Positions 14,776-23,855 of a DNA stretch of 32,145 nucleotides are shown here, one piece after another (the first letter of the stretch is position 1; every line of letters begins with the position of its first letter). The position numbers and the translations under genes were made by a program. The notes below the pieces were generated by a model. It had not been told where the DNA came from. It was given only the letters and a program-made list of their open reading frames with translations, and ran no database searches. The stretch is from a virus. The stretch covers positions 1 through 32,145 of IMG/VR virus record IMGVR_UViG_3300035678_000007; one strand, written 5' to 3'.

Positions 14776-15108
14776 TTACTGGCCGCTTTCGGCCCGGGCC
14801 GCCCGCTCCAGGGCCACCTTTCTGTCGTCGTCCATCAGCAGCAAATCCATGACGTGCTGCATCACCTCCGCCCGCGCGTTGCAAAGCGCGCTGTGCAGCT
14901 CAAAGCCGTGCGGACCCTTTGTCTTGATCATCCACTCGGCATAGTTCGGGCGCCGATAATAGCCGGTGATCGCTGCCAGGTCGGACAGCACCATCTCGCC
15001 ATCCTTGCCCGAGAACACCCGCTCATATGCTTTGGCGAGCGCAGCACGGGCCACAACCGGCCCGCCCTCCTGCTTGGAATGGGCAACGCTTCGCCCTGTG
15101 GTTTTCAC
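14776..15108 (-). CDS. Bbp19-like phage structural protein
   Basis: 110 residues from a GTG start three bases after the tailspike stop. The central part (YERVFSGKDGEMVLSDLAAI, then GPHGFELHSALCNARAEVM) matches the small Bbp19-type domain first named from Bordetella phage BPP-1 and common beside portal and scaffold genes of podophages. It is thought to be a minor virion protein; its exact place is unknown to me. The extended N-terminus (about 20 residues before VVARAAL) may be part of a longer start than the true one, since a downstream in-frame GTG also exists. Confidence 0.7.
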   Translation of the reverse strand: MKTTGRSVAHSKQEGGPVVARAALAKAYERVFSGKDGEMVLSDLAAITGYYRRPNYAEWMIKTKGPHGFELHSALCNARAEVMQHVMDLLLMDDDRKVALERAARAESGQ

Positions 15109-15111
15109 GCG

Positions 15112-17871
15112 TTACGTCCCGATCAGACCGTGGCCGGCCGTGCCGTGCAGATCGTCCTTCAGTGCCTTGATGGTCTGCGTGGCGTCCCGCATGGCGGCCT
15201 CCAGCGCAGCCTGCCGCGTGATGATGGCGGTGATTTCCGACTGCGTATAGGTCGCGCCAGCCGTAAGCGCAGTGCCCACCGTGTAGGTTGCGTTCGCGGT
15301 TCGTTTCGCCGTGCCCGTATCGACATCCCACCCCGTCTTGCGGTTGGCGACAACTTGGACTCCGTCCACCTCATAGCTGCCGACCACATCCCACACGCCG
15401 AGGTGATCAAACGTACCGAGGAGAGTAAGGATGTCGGTTCCGTCGATGCCGGCATTCTGGCCGTATACGGCCAAGCCGGAGTGCCGCGCGTTCGCGCCGG
15501 TCTGAATCTGCGCCAACACAAGGCGCCGGCGAGCAGAATTGGAGGAAGAGAACGCAAGAGCCGCGCCAACAACGCCCGCTCCAGCCGCCTGCGTGCCGCC
15601 CCGCAGCATTACCGCACCGTGTTGCGTAGCCGTATCCGCCGCATCAAAATCGCCAGCCGCAGCAATCTCGAACGTGTTGGTCTGCCACATTGAAACGGTC
15701 GGGTGCCCCATAAACCGAACACCGTTCCGCGTGATGTTCAGAATGATGTCGAGGTCATTGGCAATCGGCCCGTCCCAGGGCTGCCCGGTATCAGTGCACT
15801 CACCGGTGAAGAGGAACAGTCCCGAGCGGCCCGTCGTAGCGAACGTGATGCCCTTCCCGTTTCCGGGGTTCTGGATAAAGAAATCTTCGATCGTGATGTC
15901 GGTCGGCTGATAAAGCGCGGTGAACCCGATCCGGACCGCCGGATAAGGCCCGTCACCCCCGCCGAGGATATTTGTGCCGTGCCCGCAGTTGATCACGACC
16001 GGATTCTTGATGTGGACGTTAGAACATACGCCGTCCTCAGCATCCGCATTGTAGGTGATCAGGATGCCTTCGGCGTAGGTGTCCTGGATGACCGGATTGT
16101 TGATCTCGATGTTGTTGGAGAACTTGACGCTGATCCCGTAGCCCTGGGAATAGGTGTAGGCGTCGGCGCGGCAGGTTAGGCCGTTGAACACGCCGTAATC
16201 GCACTTCTCGATCATGAAGGCGTCGTGATTGCCGGCGCCAGGACCGCTCAGGCCGCCGTCGATCACATGGCAGTTGTCCATGTAGATATGCTGGGCGCGC
16301 TCACCTGCGTTCGGGTTGATCTTGAAGCCGGACGCGCCAGGGCGGGTGGCAACCGAGTTGCTGATCCGGATGTTGCGGCTTTGCTGCTCGCCGTTCAGTT
16401 CGCCGCCCAGGCGGAACCCATGCTCCGGGCTGTCCACAAATATCATGCGGGTCAGGTCCGCATTCTGGACGCTACCGATCAGCAGGCCGGTGTTGCCGGA
16501 CGTGCGCCGCGCGGCATAGTGCGTTCCATCTTCGCGGAACCCGTCGAGAGTGATGTCCGACACGTTGCGGATGGACCCGCCGCGAATGCAGCCCTCCGCC
16601 GTCAGATTGCGGAGCCAGATGTTCGTGATGGGCGGAGCCGCAGCGGCGCCAGCGATGCCGACCTGAAATGCGTTGCCGTAGTCGATGACGCGCACGTTCT
16701 CGACTTCGCAGTCGCTGTCATAGACGTGCAGCGCGCCGTAAGTGACCTCGCCACGGTTGCCGTAGGGACGAGAAGCGCGGATCACGAGGTTGCGCACCTT
16801 GGAGCCAGCGCCGGTCCGCACCACACGCTCGGCGCCGTCCAGATGCTCCACCACGATGGCCGCGCCGTTCGCCGGCGCTGCGGTGAATGTCAGTGTCGAA
16901 CCGGCGTGTGTATAGTTGTCGGTCCCGGTCATCTGTCCGGCGCGGTTTTCAACCGGCATCCGCGTCCCGGCCACACTCACATCGAGGTAGGTAATCGAGG
17001 TGGCAGCGCTCAGCACAAACGCCGTCGTCGCGCCATCGCCGACGAAGTTGTCGGTTGCCGTGGCAAGGATCGTGGCCTCGACCGTGAATCCGTCGAAGAT
17101 CGAGTTTGCGCCCTGCACGATAGGCGTGCTTGACCCGCCGACCGAGCCATCCGCGATCAGTGTCGCCCCGTTGCCGATGGCCCGCAAATTGTCCGGCAGC
17201 GGCAAGTAACTGAACAGGTATTCGGCGCCGCCGCGGAAGTGCAGGGGCATGTTAGCTGCCACTGCTGCGGTTGCGGCAGCGAGGATTTCCGCCGTGTCGT
17301 CCGTAACGCCATCGCCGGCCGCCCCGAACATCTCCGGAGTAACGAGCCCGACCAGAGCGATGATCTGCTGCTTGCCCCGCAGCGGAGTGATCAGCTTGAC
17401 GTTATCGGACCCAGTCTCGGCCTCGTCCTCACTCGCCAGACGCGCATTGATCTGCTGCACCGTGCGCAGCGGCGTCATGACCGCTGTAAGGCTAACGCCA
17501 GCCTCAGCTTCTTCCTGATTAGCGAAGTTCTGCCGCTTGGTGGCGACGACGCTTTCCTTCAGGCTGACCAGGGCATCCCGGTTTGCAGCCAGAAGCGCAC
17601 CGACCCGAGCAGCACGCCCGCGGCCGTTCTGATCAATGACAGGGACGGTATCCTTGGGGTCGACGACCTCGATGCGATCCAGGTCAGCAATCAGCTTTTC
17701 GAACTCTTGCGTGGGGCTCTCGCTCGGGGCGATCTGCGCCTGCTTTCCATCGCGCGGATCAGTGTCGGTCGGAGACTTCGGCTGCCAGCCATCCTCGACC
17801 GCACGGACAAGCGGGGCAGTCCTGACCGGAGTGAGATTGCCCCGCCAGTTTTGCCGGACGGTTCTTGCCAT
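15112..17871 (-). CDS. Tailspike with right-handed beta-helix (pectate-lyase fold)
   Basis: 919 residues. The N-terminal 100 residues hold a short anchor-like module (DTVPVIDQNGRGRAARVG at about 74-91). Residues 115-172 carry two copies of a fibre motif around MTPLRTVQQI and ITPLRGKQQI. The opening of the pectate-lyase-like beta-helix is at about 175-200 (TPEMFGAAGDGVTDDTAEI), followed by several hundred residues of beta-helix coils. The end contains a conserved fibre tail (NRKTGWDVDTGTAKR) and a short coiled coil ending HGLIGT, probably for trimer formation. Such proteins bind and often cut capsule or lipopolysaccharide; catalytic residues cannot be assigned here. The start overlaps the portal stop region. 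Confidence 0.83.
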   Translation of the reverse strand: MARTVRQNWRGNLTPVRTAPLVRAVEDGWQPKSPTDTDPRDGKQAQIAPSESPTQEFEKLIADLDRIEVVDPKDTVPVIDQNGRGRAARVGALLAANRDALVSLKESVVATKRQNFANQEEAEAGVSLTAVMTPLRTVQQINARLASEDEAETGSDNVKLITPLRGKQQIIALVGLVTPEMFGAAGDGVTDDTAEILAAATAAVAANMPLHFRGGAEYLFSYLPLPDNLRAIGNGATLIADGSVGGSSTPIVQGANSIFDGFTVEATILATATDNFVGDGATTAFVLSAATSITYLDVSVAGTRMPVENRAGQMTGTDNYTHAGSTLTFTAAPANGAAIVVEHLDGAERVVRTGAGSKVRNLVIRASRPYGNRGEVTYGALHVYDSDCEVENVRVIDYGNAFQVGIAGAAAAPPITNIWLRNLTAEGCIRGGSIRNVSDITLDGFREDGTHYAARRTSGNTGLLIGSVQNADLTRMIFVDSPEHGFRLGGELNGEQQSRNIRISNSVATRPGASGFKINPNAGERAQHIYMDNCHVIDGGLSGPGAGNHDAFMIEKCDYGVFNGLTCRADAYTYSQGYGISVKFSNNIEINNPVIQDTYAEGILITYNADAEDGVCSNVHIKNPVVINCGHGTNILGGGDGPYPAVRIGFTALYQPTDITIEDFFIQNPGNGKGITFATTGRSGLFLFTGECTDTGQPWDGPIANDLDIILNITRNGVRFMGHPTVSMWQTNTFEIAAAGDFDAADTATQHGAVMLRGGTQAAGAGVVGAALAFSSSNSARRRLVLAQIQTGANARHSGLAVYGQNAGIDGTDILTLLGTFDHLGVWDVVGSYEVDGVQVVANRKTGWDVDTGTAKRTANATYTVGTALTAGATYTQSEITAIITRQAALEAAMRDATQTIKALKDDLHGTAGHGLIGT

Positions 17872-19628
17872 TATGCGTTCCCCTGCGGCTGCATTCCGGA
17901 GAGCAGCCCGCTATCCCGCGCCTGAATGGCAGTCGGCACTGCGTCTTTCGCAATCGCCGCAGCGCCCTGCAGCGCTTCCATACCCGCTTGCGCCTGCTGC
18001 GCCTTGGCTCGGGCCGCACGGAGGGCTTCCACCTCTTCCGGACGGCGCATAACCTTGGCTGGCGAGCGACCAGCCGCCTGGATGACCTTCAGCGCCTCGT
18101 CGGCGTCGATGTTGTCCATGATGGACGGGTCGATCTGAGCCATCTGGATGGTCGTGCTCAGAAGCTGCATGGTGTCGCGCGCCTCAGCCGAGCGCCTAAG
18201 AATGTCGAGCGGGCTGGTGAATGTCGGCCGAATCTGCTTGCCTGACAGGCTTGCCGGGGGGCGGAAGCGGGAATCCTCTGCATAGAGCCCCTTCGCTTCC
18301 AGGATGCTCAGCTCGCGATCCAGATTGGCGGCAAAGCCGCGTTGAATGATAGAACCCGCGGGCCCGAGCAGCGCCCCCTTCTCTTCCTGTCGGATCAGCG
18401 CCTCGGTTGCCGTCATCTGCGGGTTGGCAACGAGCGTCTGGAACAGGTTGACGTAGAGCATGGACTGTATGTCCTCAGCCCGGCTCTTGGCGTAATCAAA
18501 GGCGTATGACGGGTTCTGCCCGGTCGCGATGGGCTGGATCATCATCCGCCCCTGATCGTCCACCAGACCTTCGTAGTTCTGCCCGGGGTTGAGCACCGGG
18601 ATGTAATCCAGCCCCGCCCTAGATGCTGTCGCGGGGTCCGTGACCATCTGCAAAGCGCGCAGCCCGGTGCGGCGAACCGCGTTGATTTCCCGAACGGTGG
18701 TTAGCGCCTTGATGACCGGCGAGATACCGTAAACGTCGCCCTCTTCCCGGCGCCAGTTGAAGCAGGAGACCGGAAATGTGCGAAACCCCTTCTCCGAAAC
18801 GATCGCTTCCTCAGCCTCGATGACGTGATAGGATGCAAACTCGGTATCGAGGTATTCCCACTCGCCGTTGACCTTGTACATCGCGCGCTCGTCACGCGGC
18901 TGAACGCAGTGGATCAGCGACACCATCTCCAGTTGGGTGTCCGGATCGTCAACCAGCGCTTTGATAGCGGCCGGCAGCTTGTCGTAACCGAACTTCTGAG
19001 CGCATTCCCGGGCGGTGCGCTGGTAGAGCCGGTGGAAAATGTCCGGCTCGCCCCAGCGATTACGGGCAATGAACGCCTCGTTCACCGGGATCGACGAATA
19101 GCGGATGATCTGGGAGCCGAACCCCTCCTCCGAATAGAGGTAGGCTGGCCCATATCGAACCACGTTCAGGTAATCCGACTGGATCGCCGGCACGAAGTTC
19201 GATGCCGCGGAATAGCGGATGTCGTTGAAGATGAAGGACCGCAGGTTTTCGGCCCATTCCTTCTCCTCTTGCGTCTCCTCATCGTTCATGGCTGCGGTGG
19301 AAAGCCCGTGCCAGAACTCCGACTGCGGGGTGATCAGGCTTTCCAGCCCAGCCGCGAGCCGATCGACGCCAGAGGCAATGGTGTTGTCGTAAATCTGCCG
19401 ACTGCGCTCCTCGGACCGTGATGCCTGGCTGCCTTCCGTGTAGCTACCGATCCGGCCAGACCAGTTGATCTTCGGCCCGTCCGGATCGCAGAACGTCGCC
19501 ACGTCCTCCCAGACGTGCTCATATTGGGAGCGGACGTGCTCCATCTCCGATTGACGGCGGAGAATGTCGCGCGCACGCTCCCTGTCCCCATTCAGGCGCG
19601 GGCCCTCTGGGGTGAGATCATAAGCCAT
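17871..19628 (-). CDS. Portal, T7-type head-to-tail connector
   Basis: 585 residues in the head-to-tail connecting protein family (Pfam 'Head-tail_con', T7 gp8 type). Landmarks are SEMEHVRSQYEHVWEDVATF near the N-terminus, DNTIASGVDRLAAGLESLIT at about 80-100, DVYGISPVIKALTTVREIN, and GQNPSYAFDYAKSRAEDIQ. The C-terminal 70 residues are a helical Ala- and Gln-rich region typical of the portal barrel. It forms the twelve-fold channel for DNA packaging and ejection. A 65-base gap precedes it. Unusually, tail fibre genes separate it from the terminase genes. Confidence 0.93.
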   Translation of the reverse strand: MAYDLTPEGPRLNGDRERARDILRRQSEMEHVRSQYEHVWEDVATFCDPDGPKINWSGRIGSYTEGSQASRSEERSRQIYDNTIASGVDRLAAGLESLITPQSEFWHGLSTAAMNDEETQEEKEWAENLRSFIFNDIRYSAASNFVPAIQSDYLNVVRYGPAYLYSEEGFGSQIIRYSSIPVNEAFIARNRWGEPDIFHRLYQRTARECAQKFGYDKLPAAIKALVDDPDTQLEMVSLIHCVQPRDERAMYKVNGEWEYLDTEFASYHVIEAEEAIVSEKGFRTFPVSCFNWRREEGDVYGISPVIKALTTVREINAVRRTGLRALQMVTDPATASRAGLDYIPVLNPGQNYEGLVDDQGRMMIQPIATGQNPSYAFDYAKSRAEDIQSMLYVNLFQTLVANPQMTATEALIRQEEKGALLGPAGSIIQRGFAANLDRELSILEAKGLYAEDSRFRPPASLSGKQIRPTFTSPLDILRRSAEARDTMQLLSTTIQMAQIDPSIMDNIDADEALKVIQAAGRSPAKVMRRPEEVEALRAARAKAQQAQAGMEALQGAAAIAKDAVPTAIQARDSGLLSGMQPQGNA

Positions 19629-19693
19629 GCGGAGCTAGTTCCTTGCCGCTTCCTGGGCGCAGTAGAGATTGTCTGCGAGGACGGATGGGGCCA

Positions 19694-20482
19694 TTAGGAC
19701 ACCACGGCCAGCTTGCGCAGTGTTCCCCCGGCATCCTTTATGGTGATATAGCCGGTGATCGTCTCCGCTGCGATGGCGCTGTGGGTGCCATACCGAACGG
19801 TCCCAGTACCTGCCGGCGTCAGCCGCAGGTCAATGTCATCCGTCCCTGTGCCCGCCGTTTCAGCGGCAATCTCGAAATATCCAGCGCCGGATTGTAGGGC
19901 CATGCGCTCATAATTCGAGGCGTCAGTGTATGTCCGATATAGCTGGTTGACTTGCGCGTTCGCTCCATTACGCCGCGCGAGGATGCCGGCGCCCTGGCGA
20001 AATTGGGGAACGTCCATTTGGTTGTTGTTTGAGTCCGCAACATAGAAGCCGCCCGCCAAAACCATCCCCGGCCCATAGAACCAGTGATAACCCCCGAAAG
20101 CGCTCCAGTTCCCTGCACCAGTTGGTGCTATCTGCGCGGCCGTAAAGTTGCCGCTGATGGACATCGTTCCAGCCTTGGTCAGGCTGGCCTTGCTTACGCC
20201 GCCCACCTGAAAGTCGAACAATTTTGAGGCGGTGGCGGACGCCGTGTCGGTGACATTTACCAGCAGGGCTGTGAACGTGACGGCACCAGCGTTCCATGTT
20301 TGGGTAAGCGTTTGCGCGGCAGAAGCCGTCAACGTCCCAGCGGCTTGTGTTGCTGTCGCCAGAAACGCGGTGAGGGCACTAAGAGCCGCGCGATAATTAG
20401 CGCCGCCTGCTACAACTGGAACCTCGTCAGTAGAAGCTAGAGTTGTGCGCGAGGTCAGCGCAGATATTTTCGTATCAGCCAT
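19694..20482 (-). CDS. Small tail fibre-like protein
   Basis: 262 residues. The start (MADTKISALTS) and the following TDEVPVVAGGANYRAALSAL are standard for phage tail fibre or receptor-binding proteins. Residues 45-110 are Thr- and Ala-rich beta repeats, and the C-terminal part (about 190-262) has fibre-tip patterns such as DDIDLRLTPAGTGTVRYG and a conserved close, GYITIKDAGGTLRKLAVV. No chaperone (S74) domain or enzyme motif is seen. It lies between the SGNH fibre gene and the portal gene and may be a companion or assembly partner of that fibre. Confidence 0.78.
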   Translation of the reverse strand: MADTKISALTSRTTLASTDEVPVVAGGANYRAALSALTAFLATATQAAGTLTASAAQTLTQTWNAGAVTFTALLVNVTDTASATASKLFDFQVGGVSKASLTKAGTMSISGNFTAAQIAPTGAGNWSAFGGYHWFYGPGMVLAGGFYVADSNNNQMDVPQFRQGAGILARRNGANAQVNQLYRTYTDASNYERMALQSGAGYFEIAAETAGTGTDDIDLRLTPAGTGTVRYGTHSAIAAETITGYITIKDAGGTLRKLAVVS

Positions 20483-20499
20483 CGTCTAAGCCTCCAGCA

Positions 20500-23178
20500 T
20501 CATAGCATCAACCCGGCGATCACGGGCGCCGTGATGGATGCCATGAGGGTGTGCCCGGCTTGGGTGGGGTGAGTCCCGTCCCCGAAGTAAGTCGTGTTCG
20601 CATAGGCCGTGCTGCCGCCGAGAAGAGGCTCGGCGGCAAAATCCGCGAGCGCGTCGTAATAGGCCGACGCCGCCCTTATTGCGTCGTTAAACGTCGAAAT
20701 TGCCCCAGCCGTCTTCGTATCAGTGGAAAGCATTGTGCAGGCCACCACCATTGCCCCGGCATCTCTCAGCGCGGTCCAATAGTCCTGAAGGTCGCTCATG
20801 GCCGGGATGCCATTTGCACCGACCAGAACGTGAGCGATAATCCTCCGGCCGTCGAAATTCGCGGCCTCAATCTGAGCAACCACTGTTGGGAGCTGCGTGA
20901 CCATCTGGCCGAGCGCCCAACCCGACGTAGCGTAGTTCTTGTATTTCAGGTTAGGCGAAAACGACTTGCAGGCTGTAGCCAGATACGAAGTCTCAGAGTT
21001 GGTCGCCCCGGCGCCGGCCGTGATGCTGTCTCCAGTGGCCACCAGATAATTCTTCAGTCCTGCGGTCCCGCCATATTGGCGGATGCGCTGCTTTACGCTC
21101 GTGGCCGCCTGGGCGTAATCAGCATCGGAAAGCGCCGTGTCCCAGATGGCGGTCGGCCCGATGTAGCCATAGAACTCACTGTTGTCGCCGTAGCCGCTAC
21201 CTCCAAGGTTCAGCAGCGTCATTGTTATGGGCGCAAACGTCCCCGTCTTGGTCTCAATCGGGATTTCGTCCAGGTAGAACGTGATTGCAGTTGGCGTTAG
21301 GCGAGCGCCGATGACGAGGAAGTCCTCGTCAACCAAGTTGTAGGCGTCCGGCAGAGCATTCGGGGCTTGCTCCCGAACCCGCCACCAAAGCTCATTCGCC
21401 ACAGCCCCGAGCGAGAGTTCAAAGAAGCCCGACGAACCGTCCTCGTTCAGAAACGCAGTAGAGTTCTCAGCAGGGTCGCTCAGCGATGTCTGCTTGAGCG
21501 CATACATGAACGTGCCCTCGGTGAACGTCACCGCATCGGCGCCATTGCGTGTTAACTGGACGCGCCCCGTGAATGGCGCCTCGAACGAGTTCCCATTGAG
21601 CGTAAACAGCGAGTCGGGACCGAGAGCAGTTTTCCCGACCAAGTTCAGGTATTGTGCCCCCTCATCGGCATAATCGGGAATGGTCTCCCCGCTCGGGTAA
21701 ATCTGTATGTTGGCAAATGCCACGTCCGTGGCCACGCCAGCGCCAACAAAGATGCCGAGCACTTTCTGGACAGCAGCCGTGTCAACCGTGTAGGTCGCGG
21801 AGGTCCATCCGGCCTCAGTGACAGCCAGACTAACCGCCCCGGTCTGATTATCCAGATCTCCCAACTTGAGCGTGATGCTGCCGCCGCCGGCATTGCTCTT
21901 TGCGGCAACCTTCAACGTCCAGGAACCACTGCCAATCGGCGCAGTGGCGAATTTCACACCGCCGTTTCCAGCAGTCGTGAAGCGGTGCGCCAGTTGATCC
22001 CCCTGCGGATCAGTCGTGTAGTTCCTTGTGACCGCGCCGTTGAGAACCGGGGATAGCGGTGAGACAAGCTGGAACCGATTTCCGCTTGGAACTTGGCCCT
22101 CGCTGGGGATTACACGATACCCGTAGCTTGCCGCGTCCGCAGGGCTGAGCGCCAGCAGCGGCGTTCCAGGGTATTGAGTAACAGCTAGGCTGAACGTCTT
22201 ATCGTAAATGTTCCCCTGCGCATCGGTGGCGCGGATTTCGATCTCGACCGTGGCCCCCAGCGTGTAGAGAATTTCATCGGCGACCAGCAGATTGGCCCCG
22301 CTGATTGAAACCTTACCTCCGTCGTCGTCTAGGAGCGTAAACGTGAATGTCTCACCCGCATCAGGATCGCTCGCTGTAATGTTCGCAATGACCGTCCCAA
22401 TGTCAGACTGAGCGCGGACCACCGTCGAACTCAGATGGATGTTCGTCGGCGGCTCCACCGCCACATTGGCAACGGCCAGCGCCACCGAATTGTAAACCCT
22501 TAACCCCTCTCCGTTATCCGCCACAAAGACGGGGTTGAGCGTTGGTGTTGTCTCACGATCTGTATTGACCAGCCCCGCTTTGACAGCCCCGCCGGATGTG
22601 ACTGCGACGCGGCCACCGACGTTAGCGCCGCCATCGAAAGCAAACGTCCACACAGCATCGGAGTTGGCGACAGCGAGTTGTCCCCACTCGGTCCCTGGCG
22701 CATCGTTCTCAGTCGGGCCAACGCCCGAAAACTCGATAGGGCCAGCGACTGCCCCGCCGCCATCAAAAGGGGCGATGCGAACTAGCTGGCCTCCCCTGAA
22801 TACGACCACCTCATCTCCGTCCTGCAATTCGGCAGGCGTCCCCTCGGGAAGCCGCATACGCTTGCCACCCCCACCAGCCGCGTTGCCCATTGCCATGGAA
22901 CGCAGGGCCTTCTCGGCCCCCTGCCAAGCGATGTCAGCAACGGTTGTGAGTCGTGCCGCCCCGTTTTTCAGAACGGGCACAGCCTCATCACCGGACAGGT
23001 CGCCCGCCGAACTGAGCTGCCCTAGTTGTTGCGCCAGAGGAGCAACAACTACCTGCGGCACGGACGGAGGCTCTGGCACTTTCTCCGGGAGCGATGCCAG
23101 CGTGGTCATCTTAGCAGATGGCAGCGGATCAGGCCTTCTCACTTGCGGCGGCCTGATCGGAACCGGAATGCGCGCCAT
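20500..23178 (-). CDS. Tail fibre with cadherin-like domain and C-terminal SGNH hydrolase
   Basis: 892 residues. Residues 1-100 are a Pro-rich anchor with a short module (DEAVPVLKNGAARLTTVADI at about 64-83). A cadherin-like beta domain is at about 243-335 (TASDPDAGETFTFTLLDDD). Around 390-500 is a jelly-roll-like region (carbohydrate-binding type), and about 510-700 resembles a concanavalin/LamG-type sandwich. The last 185 residues are an SGNH/GDSL hydrolase: the nucleophile Ser718 in VATGDSITAG, Gly in TSGWALG, the VGANG block, and Asp867 with His870 in DGTHPTQAGH. This enzyme type removes acyl groups from surface polysaccharides, so the fibre probably both binds and de-esterifies the host glycan. 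The substrate is unknown. Confidence 0.85.
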   Translation of the reverse strand: MARIPVPIRPPQVRRPDPLPSAKMTTLASLPEKVPEPPSVPQVVVAPLAQQLGQLSSAGDLSGDEAVPVLKNGAARLTTVADIAWQGAEKALRSMAMGNAAGGGGKRMRLPEGTPAELQDGDEVVVFRGGQLVRIAPFDGGGAVAGPIEFSGVGPTENDAPGTEWGQLAVANSDAVWTFAFDGGANVGGRVAVTSGGAVKAGLVNTDRETTPTLNPVFVADNGEGLRVYNSVALAVANVAVEPPTNIHLSSTVVRAQSDIGTVIANITASDPDAGETFTFTLLDDDGGKVSISGANLLVADEILYTLGATVEIEIRATDAQGNIYDKTFSLAVTQYPGTPLLALSPADAASYGYRVIPSEGQVPSGNRFQLVSPLSPVLNGAVTRNYTTDPQGDQLAHRFTTAGNGGVKFATAPIGSGSWTLKVAAKSNAGGGSITLKLGDLDNQTGAVSLAVTEAGWTSATYTVDTAAVQKVLGIFVGAGVATDVAFANIQIYPSGETIPDYADEGAQYLNLVGKTALGPDSLFTLNGNSFEAPFTGRVQLTRNGADAVTFTEGTFMYALKQTSLSDPAENSTAFLNEDGSSGFFELSLGAVANELWWRVREQAPNALPDAYNLVDEDFLVIGARLTPTAITFYLDEIPIETKTGTFAPITMTLLNLGGSGYGDNSEFYGYIGPTAIWDTALSDADYAQAATSVKQRIRQYGGTAGLKNYLVATGDSITAGAGATNSETSYLATACKSFSPNLKYKNYATSGWALGQMVTQLPTVVAQIEAANFDGRRIIAHVLVGANGIPAMSDLQDYWTALRDAGAMVVACTMLSTDTKTAGAISTFNDAIRAASAYYDALADFAAEPLLGGSTAYANTTYFGDGTHPTQAGHTLMASITAPVIAGLML

Positions 23179-23184
23179 CAGGCC

Positions 23185-23382
23185 CTAAACCTCCAACAGC
23201 AGCACACCGCTACCGCCTTCAAGTTCAATGCCGTTGCCATTCTCAAGTAATAGCGCGCCACTGGCCCCGCCAGGCGTGGTGTCGCCGCCGGGGCCAGAAC
23301 CCTGGCCACGCTTCGCCAACATACGCCACACCCACCACGGGCGTCCCATGCCCGAACGGAAGGTGCCGCGCATCAAAGCCAT
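23185..23382 (-). CDS. Small phage protein with repeated LLLE motif
   Basis: 65 residues. The N-terminus is basic and Trp-rich (GMGRPWWVWRMLAKR), then a Gly linker leads to two repeats, ALLLENGNGIELEGG and GSGVLLLEV. The GxLLLEdGxG repeat is frequent at the ends of small phage proteins near fibre genes. It begins one base after the previous stop and ends six bases before the fibre gene. Likely a minor tail or fibre-associated protein; function unproven. Confidence 0.68.
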   Translation of the reverse strand: MALMRGTFRSGMGRPWWVWRMLAKRGQGSGPGGDTTPGGASGALLLENGNGIELEGGSGVLLLEV

Positions 23383-23383
23383 G

Positions 23384-23593
23384 TCAGACGCCCAACAACA
23401 CGCGTTTCTTGCCGCGCACGTCGGATGCAGTCAGATCGGTTTTAATCGTGCCGGCCGAGCCTTGGCCCTGAAGCTTGGCCTGCTCCTCAAGCTGGCGCTG
23501 CCGGATCGCGTCGTCATCCACCTGTGGCGTGGACGGAGTAGCGATGGGCGTCGGAATCTTCGGCTTGCCGAACAGGGCCCCGAGAACACACAT
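23384..23593 (-). CDS. Small virion-associated protein (MC-type)
   Basis: 69 residues starting MCVLGALFGKPKIPTP, followed by PSTPQVDDDAIRQRQLEEQAK, a coiled-coil-prone stretch, and a short basic end (RGKKRVLLGV). Small proteins with an MC...FGKPK start and a charged helix are common in alphaproteobacterial podophages near the terminase and portal genes (recognised pattern, not a database result). AAAGGG lies about eight bases before the ATG. Probable minor head or core protein. Confidence 0.72.
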   Translation of the reverse strand: MCVLGALFGKPKIPTPIATPSTPQVDDDAIRQRQLEEQAKLQGQGSAGTIKTDLTASDVRGKKRVLLGV

Positions 23594-23606
23594 GGGCGTA
23601 ACCCTT

Positions 23607-23855
23607 TCAGGTGACGAGTTGCAGGAAGCCGAAGGTCCAGACGAGGCAGGCGCTGATCAGCCCAGCAAAATTGACCCAGCCGAAAGGCTTGATGCCGCTT
23701 TCGACGCAAACGAACCCATTGATTTGGGAGACATACGCGAGCCCCGACGCCGCTACCGCACAGGCAACGATTGTCTCGTCAGCGGCCCAGAAGCCGGCCG
23801 CGGCAAGGATGGCCAGCGCCATTGCGCCGAGGATGTAGACGCCAAGTTCCGTCAT
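23607..23855 (-). CDS. Small membrane protein
   Basis: 82 residues with two to three hydrophobic segments: VYILGAMALAILAAAGFWA, IVACAVAASGLAYVS and FAGLISACLVWTFGFLQLV. It overlaps the preceding gene by ATGA, so translation is probably coupled. It could be a phage membrane protein for envelope interaction; no family is recognised. Its position among structural genes, far from the endolysin, makes a holin role less likely but not impossible. Confidence 0.68.
   Translation of the reverse strand: MTELGVYILGAMALAILAAAGFWAADETIVACAVAASGLAYVSQINGFVCVESGIKPFGWVNFAGLISACLVWTFGFLQLVT

Noticed and set aside
19636-19695. A 19-codon frame between the small fibre gene and the portal gene (TAATG overlap)
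   Set aside because: Too short to support as a gene, and a leader-peptide role cannot be shown from sequence alone.
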